Part shown: piece after piece, positions 16,783 to 25,315 of the stretch | How the letters are laid out: each line of letters starts with the position of its first letter | Position numbering within the stretch: the first letter of the stretch is position 1 | DNA from: an uncultured Granulosicoccaceae bacterium | GTDB lineage: Bacteria > Pseudomonadota > Gammaproteobacteria > Granulosicoccales > Granulosicoccaceae | Assembly (NCBI GenBank): GCA_938005265.1 | Contig: CALLOA010000023.1 | Span: forward strand, 1 to 49,235 | Length of the DNA: 49,235 nt | Reading direction: 5' to 3' | Made by a program: the position numbers and the translations under genes | The notes under the pieces: generated by a model | What the model was told of the DNA's origin: nothing | The model's input: only the letters and a program-made list of their open reading frames with translations | Database searches by the model: none

Positions 16783-17764
16783 ACGCGATTTGATACTCAA
16801 GTTTCTGCTTGAGTGTCGCCGTGTTGTCAATCTGATCTTTATCCCGTGGGTGGGGGTGTTGTTGATTTGCCTGTTGGCAAGTTGGTACAGCATCTTTGTG
16901 GTGGGCCTTGATGTTCTGCTTGCGCCGATCATAAAAGCCTGGGTATTCCTCAAGCCATTCTTTGTACAGGTGCTGAAACTGGTGCCGGCATTTCTGCTGT
17001 GGCTCTGGGTTCACACATTTGCCAAGTTCAGTGGCTGGTTTGGTGAAATGTTTGTTGCCGTCGCTGCTTATCTGGGGGGCTGGAAAGCCTGGTCGCTGAA
17101 AAAAGGTTTGCGTCAGGCGGCACGCTTTTTTATGACGTTCACCGCCCGTTTTGTTGCAGTCAGCGTTGTTCTGAATTTACTGTTCGGGCGTGAACGTAAA
17201 GGTGTGAAACGCGTTCCTGCTCTGGTTGCCTTGAAGCTTAAAAGCTCACCGTTCGCGCGAGTTATTGATTGGTGGGGCAACAGTACTGAGCGCCAGAAAA
17301 GGTTGTTGATCGGTATCCTGCTTTGTATCGTGCTGGTGATAGCCGGTCACGCCTTACTGGGATTTTCCATCCTGTTGTTTGATCTGTTGTGGGAGTTAGC
17401 GCTGGTAATCGCGCGATTGTTAGTCAGGTTATGGCGCATTCTGTTGCCTGTATTATTGCGGTTTGTTCCCAACGTGATTGGCAATTTTGTTACCAAAAAA
17501 TTGTTGCCGCTGTTTGCCGACATTGTTCCAATCATCAAAGACGATCATCGGGTCATGTACCTGCGGTTTAACCTGCGCCAGCGTTATCGTAACTTTAAAG
17601 CCTATTTATATCGACAAAGTCGCTACAGACGCTCAAAGGTGAGAGAGGGCTTACGCCCGTATATTGGCCAAAGGATCCGTGATTCAAAGGTGAGCCTGAT
17701 CGATGCGGCTGCATCGGTCAGTGATCACCCTGATCGTGAGAACAAAAAATCCAAAGATAGCTGA
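16772..17764 (+). CDS. Multi-pass membrane protein of unknown function
   Basis: 330 residues with an AGGG ribosome-binding site 6 nt before the ATG, overlapping the dehydrogenase gene by 11 nt. Hydrophobic segments near 16-50, 60-90 (VLKLVPAFLLWLWVHTF), 125-140 (ARFVAVSVVLNLLF) and 178-230 suggest five or six membrane passes; the last 80 residues are strongly basic (RYRNFKAYLYRQSRYRRSK) and probably cytoplasmic. No known family. It converges on the flavoprotein gene, with only 8 nt between the two stop codons. Confidence 0.7.
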   Translation: MRDKRDLILKFLLECRRVVNLIFIPWVGVLLICLLASWYSIFVVGLDVLLAPIIKAWVFLKPFFVQVLKLVPAFLLWLWVHTFAKFSGWFGEMFVAVAAYLGGWKAWSLKKGLRQAARFFMTFTARFVAVSVVLNLLFGRERKGVKRVPALVALKLKSSPFARVIDWWGNSTERQKRLLIGILLCIVLVIAGHALLGFSILLFDLLWELALVIARLLVRLWRILLPVLLRFVPNVIGNFVTKKLLPLFADIVPIIKDDHRVMYLRFNLRQRYRNFKAYLYRQSRYRRSKVREGLRPYIGQRIRDSKVSLIDAAASVSDHPDRENKKSKDS

Positions 17765-17772
17765 CGCCCGGT

Positions 17773-20340
17773 TTACGAACGCGGCTTGGCATTCTCGGGG
17801 TCGTACAGGGGTTTGTAACCCACCGCTGCCACGTCAACCGGATATTGCTCACCGAAATATTCAATGTAGAGTTCCTTGCCAAGCGTGCAATGCGCTTTCG
17901 GCAAGTAAGCCAGCGCAATGTTCTTACCGATGGTTGGGCCAAAAGCAATGCTGGTGGTATAGGAACGGCGGCCTTTGGCATCGATCAGCACGTCACCACC
18001 TTTACTATCCAGTACCGGGCAGCTGCCCAGCGGGTATCGAGCAACGCCATGACTATCCGTGTTGTCCTTCATCACAAGAGTACACAGATAGGCTTCCTGC
18101 TTCGGAAGCTCGCGCTGTTCCAGATACGCGGCCTTCCCAAGAAAATCAGCTGCTTTCACCTTTGGCCTGGCAAGGTCTGCTTCATACAAGTTGTAATGAG
18201 TCAGCAGATCCGCATTTTGTAGACGCAGGCTTTTTTCCATACGACGGCTGTTGGCATAGGTTTCAACGCCGACGGGTGTGACACCCTCAGCGGCCAGAGC
18301 ATCCCACACAGCCAGGCCGTCATCGTATTCGAAGTGAAGTTCCCAACCCTGTTCACCGACATAGGAAATACGGAAAGCATCAACATTTACACCACCGATT
18401 TTTAGTTGGCGTACGGCAACGAAGGGGAAGTTCCCGGTACTCAGGGCGTCAGCATCTTCAACCACCTTGCCCAGAACGGTTCGGGCGTTGGGGCCCCAGA
18501 GGCCGAGACATGAATAGTCTTCACTACGATCGGTAATCGACAGGTTGGTGAGTTTCATATCATCACTGACACGTTTCATATGAATGAAATCGCGGTTACC
18601 CGAATCACCACCATCGATGACACGAAACAGGTCATCAGCCATTCGCAGTACGGTAAGATCAGCACGCACTCCACCATCTTTCTGTAGAAAGTGAGTGTAA
18701 ATACCTTTGCCAATCGGTGTGTCACCACCGACTTTGGCGACACACAAATATTCCATCAAGCTTTCAGCATCCGCACCCTTCACATCATAGACGGCGAAGT
18801 GCGAAAGGTTCACCATGCCGACATCTTCGGACATCTGTAATTGTTCAGCATTGGAGACGCGCCAGAAGTGACGGTTATCCCATTCGTTTTCACGCACTGG
18901 CACCTGGCTGGCAAATTTATCCAGCAGGTGTTCGTTACTGGCGTAGCCGTGTGCACGTTCCCAGCCGGCAGCTTCCATAAAGTATCCGCCCAGTGCTTTT
19001 TCACGTTCATAGAACGGGCTTTGCCGAATGTGCCGGCCTTTGGAATAAGGCTCACGATCATGCACTGCCGGATTGTAAATCTTGAAAGCGGATTCGTAAC
19101 AGCGATCGTGAATGTATTGTTCCTGCTGCTGGAAGGGGTAGTAACGGGAGACATCAATACTGCTGTGATCGATTTCGGTGATTCCGTCGGTCATCCAGTC
19201 GGCAATCATTTTGCCCGTACCGGGGCCGTCTTTGACCCACACTGACACGCCATACCAGAGACCACGTACTTTTGGTGATTCACCGATGGACGGGCCGCCA
19301 TCGGCGGTCACTTGCAGTAAGCCGTTAAAAGAACGTTTTTCGTCATACCCCAATTCACCCAGAATAGGAGTCAGTTCTATTGCGCGTTCCAGCGGCTCGA
19401 TTATCTGATCCATTTCCAGGTCACGCTGTGAGGGCGAGAGCCTGGCTTCCTCTTTTTCCAGAAGATCACGCGGATGACACATACGCGGGTCTTTTTCTTC
19501 ATAGTATCCCCATTCAATCATGCCGCCTTCAGTGCTGGTCGGGTCACCGGTATCGCGCAGGTAAGCCGAGTTACCCTGATCACGCAGTAGAGGCCAGCCA
19601 ATGTCTTTACCGGTGCCGGCAAATTCATCGTAGGGGCCGAACCATAGCAGGGGGTGGTCGACCGGCATGACAGGTAAATCCTCACCGGCCATTTCCGCAA
19701 TCAAGCGGCCCCATAGACCGGCACACACGATCGCGTATTCGCAGGCAATGTAACCGCGAGTGGTTTCTACGCCAACGATGCGTCCATTCTGTATATCTAG
19801 CCCTGTGGCTGAGGTGTTGGCAAAGGTTTTTAATTTGCCGGTTTTCTCAGCCTGGTCAACCAGTTCGCCACTGACAACCTGTGATCGTGGGATGACAAGC
19901 CCTGCATCCGGGTCCCAGAGAGCGCCCTGAATCATCTGTTCTTCAAGCAGCGGCATTTTTGCTTTGGCTTCAGCGGCGGTAATCATGGTGGCGCGTGTGC
20001 CGAAGGCGCGACCGGATACGCACTTACGTTCCAGCTCAGCCATGCGTTCATCATCACCTACGCGAGCTACTTCCAGTCCACCCACTTGTGCGTAGCGATC
20101 AAGCTTTTTAAAAAACTCGATGCTGTACATGGTTGTGTGGCAGGTCATGTGGTCGTGCGCGGTGGCATAACAGAAGTCCGAGGCATGCGCAGTAGAGCCC
20201 ACGTCGGTCGGGATGCCGGATTTGTCGATGCCGACAATATTGTCCCAGCCACGTTCGATCAGGTGGTGTGCGACAGATGCGCCAACAATACCTCCCTGAC
20301 CAATAATGACGACACTAGCCTTGTCTGGAAATTTAGCCAT
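17773..20340 (-). CDS. FAD-dependent dimethylglycine/sarcosine dehydrogenase-type protein
   Basis: 855 residues with the DMGDH/SARDH domain order: an N-terminal DAO FAD domain (VVIIGQGGIVGASVAHHL, residues 10-27), a central FAO_M linker, and a C-terminal GCV_T (aminomethyltransferase-like) region ending with a beta-barrel (LGKELYIEYFGEQYPVDVAAVGYKPLYDP). The motif GSTAHASDF around residue 50 holds the His that in DMGDH/SARDH carries covalent FAD (usually GSTWHA). The enzyme would oxidatively demethylate an N-methylated glycine-like amine and pass the methyl to tetrahydrofolate, supporting use of glycine-betaine breakdown products. No gcv or betaine genes are adjacent, so the exact substrate is open. 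Confidence 0.88.
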   Translation of the reverse strand: MAKFPDKASVVIIGQGGIVGASVAHHLIERGWDNIVGIDKSGIPTDVGSTAHASDFCYATAHDHMTCHTTMYSIEFFKKLDRYAQVGGLEVARVGDDERMAELERKCVSGRAFGTRATMITAAEAKAKMPLLEEQMIQGALWDPDAGLVIPRSQVVSGELVDQAEKTGKLKTFANTSATGLDIQNGRIVGVETTRGYIACEYAIVCAGLWGRLIAEMAGEDLPVMPVDHPLLWFGPYDEFAGTGKDIGWPLLRDQGNSAYLRDTGDPTSTEGGMIEWGYYEEKDPRMCHPRDLLEKEEARLSPSQRDLEMDQIIEPLERAIELTPILGELGYDEKRSFNGLLQVTADGGPSIGESPKVRGLWYGVSVWVKDGPGTGKMIADWMTDGITEIDHSSIDVSRYYPFQQQEQYIHDRCYESAFKIYNPAVHDREPYSKGRHIRQSPFYEREKALGGYFMEAAGWERAHGYASNEHLLDKFASQVPVRENEWDNRHFWRVSNAEQLQMSEDVGMVNLSHFAVYDVKGADAESLMEYLCVAKVGGDTPIGKGIYTHFLQKDGGVRADLTVLRMADDLFRVIDGGDSGNRDFIHMKRVSDDMKLTNLSITDRSEDYSCLGLWGPNARTVLGKVVEDADALSTGNFPFVAVRQLKIGGVNVDAFRISYVGEQGWELHFEYDDGLAVWDALAAEGVTPVGVETYANSRRMEKSLRLQNADLLTHYNLYEADLARPKVKAADFLGKAAYLEQRELPKQEAYLCTLVMKDNTDSHGVARYPLGSCPVLDSKGGDVLIDAKGRRSYTTSIAFGPTIGKNIALAYLPKAHCTLGKELYIEYFGEQYPVDVAAVGYKPLYDPENAKPRS

Positions 20341-20417
20341 GAGTTAAAGCTTTCGAGTTACTGGATTCGAGAACTATAGCTTATGCGGCAGCGCTTAAAA
20401 ATCAGTTGGCATCCGTT

Positions 20418-20510
20418 TTAACGCCACATGCTGTAGAGCCGGCGACCTTTGCCTGCGATTTCCTGCACCGTTGGTGGCCCGTAAGGCTGGTTTCCCATCA
20501 TGCCTTGCAT
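20418..20510 (-). CDS. Possible very short ORF upstream of the flavoprotein gene
   Basis: A 30-codon frame begins MQGMMGNQPYGPP and ends GRRLYSMWR. It lies 77 nt upstream of and in the same direction as the flavoprotein gene. Composition (Gly/Pro/Arg/Trp, little hydrophobic) looks protein-like rather than random, and the open frame extends upstream to a stop near 20571. Only the second or third Met has an AAGG-like site, and that is too close. It could be a leader peptide, a microprotein or the remnant of a C-terminus. Confidence 0.25.
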   Translation of the reverse strand: MQGMMGNQPYGPPTVQEIAGKGRRLYSMWR

Positions 20511-20586
20511 AGAGACGTTCGTTATTGGTGATATCAAAGCCCTTGTACCGATCTTATGGTGATGGATGTGGCTTTATAAATATCTA

Positions 20587-20603
20587 TAAATAACAGTTAT
20601 TTA
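20587..20603. promoter_or_regulatory. 17-bp perfect palindrome, candidate operator
   Basis: TAAATAAC, one base, GTTATTTA. It lies between divergent genes, 158 bp upstream of the lipoprotein and 247 bp upstream of the flavoprotein. No regulator gene is adjacent. Confidence 0.4.
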
Positions 20604-20760
20604 GAGTGGTTTTAGTGGTCAGCTTTCACTCTTGTCATGGATTGAATGCGATATTGGGTAGCATAGGGATAAATTTGGTAATAATATCCCAAAATATTAC
20701 AGGCCTTGCAGCCTGATGGTTGCGCTAACCCAATCTACCAATCCCTTAAGGGGCTGACTT

Positions 20761-22515
20761 ATGAAAAAGAAATCCAACTATCTCAAAAAGTTTGTACCTG
20801 TGTGTGCAAGTTTGTCCTCTCTGCTGGTATTGCAAGGTTGTGGCTCTGGCGAACAAGGCAGCACCGGTAACCAGGCAATTGCGGATACGACAACGCCCTT
20901 GGCTCAAGCACCGGTCCAGACCAATTCCAATGCCAACGCAGAATTGGCTGGTGAAGATGCCCAGTTACTGGTATCCAGTGATTTTATTCCGATAGCCAAT
21001 AGCCACCCCGGTGATGAGATATTCGAGAGTGTGCTGTCATTGCGTGTGCGTATACCTGATCGCATTTTGAACCACGAAGTCGAGACGTATGTCGAACTGA
21101 CCATTGCCGGTGAAGATTATCTGATGTCGCAAGAGATAGATGGTTTCCGCTCCAGGGTTATGCTGGAGCGTGATCGCGAGTATCCGATGTTCATTGCTGT
21201 GAGGCGATTCAGTGATGGTCTGTTACTGGCGACCGCACGTTTGTCGGTCATGACAGATTCTGCAGAAGTGGCTTTGGCCATACCCCAGCAAGAGTTCTCG
21301 ACTGATCTTGATTATGACAGCGATGGTTTCAGCAATATTGTCGAGATCGAAAGAAATTCCGATCCGCTAGGTGTCAGTGAGGATTTTGATGGTGACAATA
21401 TCGCGAACGACAGCGATACGGACGACGATAACGATGGTGTGCCCGATAGTCTGGATGCGTTCCCATTAGATGCTAGTGAATCGCTGGATAGTGACCGTGA
21501 CGGCATCGGCGACAATGAAGACATAGACGATGATAACGACTTGATTCTGGACACGGATGATCGTTTCCCTTTGAACCCCGAGGAAAGTCTTGATCTTGAT
21601 CTGGACGGCATTGGGAACAACGCTGACACTGATGATGATGGCGATGGTGTTATAGATATTGAAGATCCGCAACCGTCTAATCCCAACATCAACGGCAATG
21701 AAGATACCGACGGCGATGGCTATCGCGACCGTGATGATGTATTCCCGTTTAACCCGCAGGAACATAACGATGTTGACGGTGATGGCATCGGGGATAACGC
21801 TGATACTGATGACGATAACAATGGTGTGCCGGATAACCAGGATAATGCGGTTGTGCCTATACCGTTCACCGATGATCCACCACGTATCGATGGTGCTTAT
21901 GCAGCGTCAGAGTGGACTGATGCTGTATCTGCTGACAGCCGTGGAAATTTCTTATGGATTGATCACCTGATGATCGACCGGCTTGATATTTTTGAAGATC
22001 AGGGCTTCGATGTGACGCACCGCTGGCGTGCCATGCATGATGAATCGTTTATCTATATTCTGGTGATGGTACACAACGAACCGTTCTTTGAGCGTCATGA
22101 CGATTCTGCGGCTATCTGGCATGACGACGGCATAGAATTATTTTTTGATGTCGGTAATGAAAGCTCGACAACCTATGACAGCAACGATTTCCAAGTGCTG
22201 CTTCGTTACGACTATACCAATCCCAACGCCGTTGTACGCGGTGCGAATTCGGCTAACGGTTTGTGGGTGTCGTATTGTTCGAATCTAGGTCTTGAAACAC
22301 CGCAGACCGAGATCACCTACTACGAAGCCAAAATCAGGCTCTCGTCGATAGGATTAGAGCCAGGGCAGCCGTTTGCCATGGATGTGCAGATAAATGATGA
22401 TGATGTCGGTGGGGATCGTGATGCCAAGTGGTCATGGTTTGCGCCATCCGGGCAGGACGAAACCTGGAACAACCCCAGTCAGCTAGGGCAGGCTATATTG
22501 GTGCCATCCAGCTAA
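20761..22515 (+). CDS. Lipoprotein with thrombospondin type-3-like calcium repeats and CBM9-like domain
   Basis: 584 residues. A lipoprotein signal ends in LQGC (Cys27). Residues about 185-365 are a run of Asp-rich repeats of the DxDxDGxxD type (for example DDDNDGVPDSLDAFPLD, DSDRDGIGDNEDIDDDND), the thrombospondin type-3/OmpA-linker style calcium-binding array common in marine gammaproteobacterial surface proteins. Residues about 370-584 (PPRIDGAYAASEWTDA, then IYILVMVHNEPF, DDGIELFFDVGNE and a late YYEAKIRLSSIGL) match the layout of family 9 carbohydrate-binding/DOMON-like sandwiches. It is probably anchored in the outer membrane with the sugar-binding domain projected on a Ca2+-stiffened stalk. 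No enzyme domain is visible and there is no glycosidase neighbour. Confidence 0.82.
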   Translation: MKKKSNYLKKFVPVCASLSSLLVLQGCGSGEQGSTGNQAIADTTTPLAQAPVQTNSNANAELAGEDAQLLVSSDFIPIANSHPGDEIFESVLSLRVRIPDRILNHEVETYVELTIAGEDYLMSQEIDGFRSRVMLERDREYPMFIAVRRFSDGLLLATARLSVMTDSAEVALAIPQQEFSTDLDYDSDGFSNIVEIERNSDPLGVSEDFDGDNIANDSDTDDDNDGVPDSLDAFPLDASESLDSDRDGIGDNEDIDDDNDLILDTDDRFPLNPEESLDLDLDGIGNNADTDDDGDGVIDIEDPQPSNPNINGNEDTDGDGYRDRDDVFPFNPQEHNDVDGDGIGDNADTDDDNNGVPDNQDNAVVPIPFTDDPPRIDGAYAASEWTDAVSADSRGNFLWIDHLMIDRLDIFEDQGFDVTHRWRAMHDESFIYILVMVHNEPFFERHDDSAAIWHDDGIELFFDVGNESSTTYDSNDFQVLLRYDYTNPNAVVRGANSANGLWVSYCSNLGLETPQTEITYYEAKIRLSSIGLEPGQPFAMDVQINDDDVGGDRDAKWSWFAPSGQDETWNNPSQLGQAILVPSS

Positions 22516-22568
22516 GCCCGGTAAAACCTGAAGCAGGGCAAATACATGGGGTAGATTCACGGGGCACA

Positions 22569-22603
22569 CACAGGCCGGATTCGCGGTATCGCAACGGCCT
22601 GTG
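22569..22603 (+). terminator. 9-bp stem hairpin after the calcium-repeat lipoprotein
   Basis: CACAGGCCG (22569-22577) pairs with CGGCCTGTG (22595-22603) across 17 nt. Only CTTGT follows, so the U tract is weak; position between two same-strand genes supports a terminator or processing element. Confidence 0.4.
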
Positions 22604-22778
22604 CTTGTACCCCTATACTCGGTTATGTGCTCTGCATCACTGTCCGGAGCCTTTATTGAACAATTTTATTATTGGATTCCTGAAAGTCTGGCGTAGTAGT
22701 CAAATCAGTCTTATGCGGGCTTGCTAATCTTCTGTCTTATTTCGATTTTGAAATTCCCAAACAGGGATAAGACCGTTT

Positions 22779-23582
22779 ATGCACCGCTTTTTTCTTACTC
22801 CTGCTACATCCGCTGTAGCCATGTCAGTGTTGGCTGCGATGCTGCTGATGCTCGGCGCTTGCGTAGCTCCCTATACCACCCAGGAACTGGAGATCGTCGA
22901 TGATGCCTTTGCATCCGGGGATACGTCACAGCTTCGAGGCAGAACCAAATACCTATATCAGCGCAAGGCACGGCAGCTGAGGATTGAGCATGCAGCGCGT
23001 AACCTTGATCCCAGTGATCTTGATTTCCATGATATGCGCCTGTACGAAAAGGAAGTGGCAAAATACGATCGTGCAAGACTTGAAGCTGAACTGGAACGCA
23101 AACGTCTGGCCGAGCGTCAGGAAAAAGAGCGGCTCATTGCACTGGAAGAGCAACGGGTTGCAGCTGCAGCTGCAACAAGAGAGGCCAAGCGCAAGGCTGC
23201 TGCAAGATCAGCACGTTTGGCACGTGAGAAGGAAGAACAACGATTAGCTAAAATTGCCGAAGAGGAGCGTTTTCGGGCAAAGATACAGGAACCCCTGCAT
23301 GCCGAATGGGGTAAAGACATAGACAGGCTAAAGCAGCATTTCAGGTCCAACGATTTCGAACCCGCAGATCGTTTAGCCAGTGTCTATGCGCGCACGGTGC
23401 AACTGCTGGTCAATGGCTCACCAACGGAAGAACAAATCAGTGAATTCTATTCGGCGCTAAGTGAGCCGGAACAGGCCGATTATACGCGCTTGTTTAATGA
23501 TGAAACGGGCGTTGAACTGGTGGCAGGTTTTTGGGCCGAGCATGAAAGAAACGATGCGATACCGCCCTTGGATTCAAACTGA
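22779..23582 (+). CDS. Lipoprotein with charged coiled-coil region
   Basis: 267 residues. Lipoprotein signal with LGAC (Cys28). Residues about 85-175 are an uninterrupted Glu/Arg/Lys/Ala-rich stretch (EAELERKRLAERQEKERL, then AATREAKRKAAARSARLA), almost certainly a long helix or coiled coil. The C-terminal 90 residues form a compact helical region without a known family. No function can be assigned. It stands 263 nt downstream of the calcium-repeat lipoprotein and converges with the DUF411 gene. Confidence 0.75.
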   Translation: MHRFFLTPATSAVAMSVLAAMLLMLGACVAPYTTQELEIVDDAFASGDTSQLRGRTKYLYQRKARQLRIEHAARNLDPSDLDFHDMRLYEKEVAKYDRARLEAELERKRLAERQEKERLIALEEQRVAAAAATREAKRKAAARSARLAREKEEQRLAKIAEEERFRAKIQEPLHAEWGKDIDRLKQHFRSNDFEPADRLASVYARTVQLLVNGSPTEEQISEFYSALSEPEQADYTRLFNDETGVELVAGFWAEHERNDAIPPLDSN

Positions 23583-23694
23583 GAGAGGCTTCGATAACAC
23601 CATAAAATGATTATTGGAAAGTCGCGTTAGTTTCACTCGCATAGCGTCGTGCTCGTATTGGCCTATGTGAGCCTTGTTTCCAGAACCGTGGTTA

Positions 23695-24186
23695 CTAGTA
23701 TTGGGAATATACTGCTGTTTCCCCTGTTTCTGTAAATGACAGTACAGCATAGTCCTTGGGCTTTCGACTTGCCATTCCCGGTGACATCATTGGCATGCCC
23801 GGCGCGCTTAAACCTTTGATGTTCTCAGGTTTCTCCCTGAGCAATCTTTCAATATCACTGGCAGGCACATGCCCTTCAATCATGTAGTTGTCTACCAGAG
23901 CTGTGTGGCAGGACTTTAATTCAGGCTTTGGCAGGCCATACTTTTCCTTGATCTCGTCAACATTATCGTGATCGATCGACGTTACCGTAAAGCCTTCCTC
24001 TTCAAGATAGGTTACCCAACTTTTACAGCAACCGCAGCTAGGGCTTTTATAGACCGTAATTTCTGCAGTGTGTTGTACTGTTTTTGTTTGTGTGTTGTCA
24101 GGCGCTGAAGTGTTGGATTCAGATTGGCAAGCTGTAAGCAAGGTAAAGGCGGACAATAAAATTAAATACAAAAATATTATTTTCAT
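23695..24186 (-). CDS. DUF411 lipoprotein, probable copper-handling protein
   Basis: 163 residues from the ATG at 24186, with AAGGA at 8 nt; the Met three codons earlier is too close to that site. Lipobox LTAC places the acylated Cys at residue 20. The domain EITVYKSPSCGCCKSWVTYLEEEGF, with its CGCC metal-binding motif, followed by a downstream Cys-His pair (KSCHTALVDNYMIEGHVPA), is diagnostic of DUF411, a family linked to copper resistance operons. It would bind metal in the periplasm. It follows the cytochrome c gene by 37 nt, suggesting an operon that handles copper or heme electron transfer. Confidence 0.88.
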   Translation of the reverse strand: MKIIFLYLILLSAFTLLTACQSESNTSAPDNTQTKTVQHTAEITVYKSPSCGCCKSWVTYLEEEGFTVTSIDHDNVDEIKEKYGLPKPELKSCHTALVDNYMIEGHVPASDIERLLREKPENIKGLSAPGMPMMSPGMASRKPKDYAVLSFTETGETAVYSQY

Positions 24187-24223
24187 GGTAGACATCCTTA
24201 AAAAAATTATGGGGTAGCAAAAT

Positions 24224-24745
24224 TCATTTAAGAAGTTTATCCAGCAAAGAGGATTTTTTCTGGCCTGTCGACTTTAGTCCATCTTGCGGATCACCGTTCA
24301 ATCCTTCCTGCCAGGAGCGTTGCTCTTCAGGCCAACTATTTTTTATAAACGACAACACTGCAATAATTTCATCATCGCTCAGTATGCTCTCATAGACTGG
24401 CATTATGGATTTGTAACTCGTGTCATTAAGAACCACACTTGGGCCGTATTTGGTGATTTCGAATAAAAGATCGTCTGAATGGTGCCAAGTGTGGCCAGTT
24501 GCATCGTGTGGCGGAGCGGGCAGGAACCCATTTTCGTCGCGTATCCGCCAATTGGGTTGGCCTTCCAGGGTAGTACCATGACAGGCGGCACACTGTGCTT
24601 GATAGATTTTTTCTCCAGCCTGCACGACCACGAGGTCATCAGCTTTAAGTGAAGATCTAATACCATCGGTACCTTCTGTTGCAAACAGTAGCGGGGGAAC
24701 GAGAATTAACAGAAGCAAAGTATAAAGTTTTGGTTGATAGTTCAT
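24224..24745 (-). CDS. Exported monoheme cytochrome c
   Basis: 173 residues with a Sec signal (LLLLILVPPLLFA). One heme site, CAACH, follows at about residue 54-58, and a likely axial Met lies in KSIMPVYESILSDDEIIAVLSFIK, the usual class I C-terminal helix. It should carry electrons in the periplasm. Its ATG overlaps the stop of the upstream cytochrome fragment by 4 nt (ATGA). The partner oxidoreductase is not obvious; the DUF411 gene downstream may be functionally linked. Confidence 0.88.
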   Translation of the reverse strand: MNYQPKLYTLLLLILVPPLLFATEGTDGIRSSLKADDLVVVQAGEKIYQAQCAACHGTTLEGQPNWRIRDENGFLPAPPHDATGHTWHHSDDLLFEITKYGPSVVLNDTSYKSIMPVYESILSDDEIIAVLSFIKNSWPEEQRSWQEGLNGDPQDGLKSTGQKKSSLLDKLLK

Positions 24746-25104
24746 GGCTTATTAGCCTCTGAGTTTAAATAGTGCGAGATCGCTGTACGATCTTCGTTGC
24801 TAAGTTTGCTGGTGCTGTATTCAATTACATCGGCCATATGGGCGCCGGTAAAGTCACCCGACGGTGTTATTCCCACTTCCAGAAAAAGTTCGAGATCCTC
24901 AACCGTCCACTCGGCCAGGTCAGTGGATGTGATGCCCGGGACTGAATTGCCTTCCGGTCCGCGTGAGTTCCCTGTCAGTGTCCGGCAGGTCAATCCACCA
25001 AGCAGATTACGGCGCACGTGGCATTTGGCGCAGTGTCCGGGGCCAGCAACCAGATAACGTCCTCTAAATACAAAGCTGACTAATTCTTGGGACTGCGGTA
25101 TAGC
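24742..25104 (-). pseudogene. 5'-truncated cytochrome c (CAKCH heme domain)
   Basis: A frame open from just after a TAA at 25105-25107 reads FRGRYLVAGPGHCAKCHVRRNLLGG, then ITSTDLAEWTVEDLELFLEVG and TSKLSNEDRTAISHYLNS, a clear domain of the mono/di-heme cytochrome type found in dehydrogenase cytochrome subunits. The only in-frame ATG/GTG/TTG that allows translation is a GTG at 25017, immediately after the heme motif, so a product from it would lack CxxCH. No signal peptide is encoded. I read it as a gene that has lost its 5' end; the ATGA coupling to the next cytochrome is still intact. Confidence 0.7.
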
Positions 25105-25225
25105 TTATGACAATCTGAACAAGTTTTCCCGCCTGAAAAAAGGATTTTCTTAGTTTGGTGACATCATCAGTTTCGGAAATCTCATTCTTAATAGCAAAGT
25201 TTGCTCCACGGGCTACCACTGTCTG
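25080..25225 (-). pseudogene. Remnant of a cytochrome c'/c556-type gene with frameshift
   Basis: In one frame the minus strand reads VARGANFAIKNEISETDDV and then KLRKSFFQAGK; in the next frame it continues as KTCSDCHKLYRSPKN and a TAG stop (CSDCH codons at 25107-25121). Together they make the C-terminus of a four-helix cytochrome c', with CxxCH near the end. One missing A in the AAAA run at about 25122-25126 would explain the break. A TAG also blocks the frame at 25226-25228 and no start is found, so the gene is decayed. A sequencing slip cannot account for the missing 5' half. Confidence 0.6.
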
Positions 25226-25315
25226 CTAAACATTGCATGCAAAAAAAACTGCAATATAAGTATGTCCGTGTTTTCCTACCCTTACAAAATTGGTGGGCAA
25301 CGACAAACAGTCAAT

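Larger units (their letters stand above)
20341..20760. other. Divergent region between the flavoprotein and the calcium-repeat lipoprotein
   Basis: 420 bases with a possible 30-codon ORF on the minus strand, a 17-bp perfect palindrome (both listed separately) and, near 20679-20697, a weaker dyad GTAATA / TATTAC. AAGGGG lies 8 nt before the ATG at 20761. Confidence 0.4.

Noticed and set aside
21312..21765. Long open frames antisense to the calcium-repeat region
   Set aside because: They arise from the repetitive GAT/GAC-rich codons of the sense gene; their translations are Ser/Ile-rich low-complexity sequence without domains.
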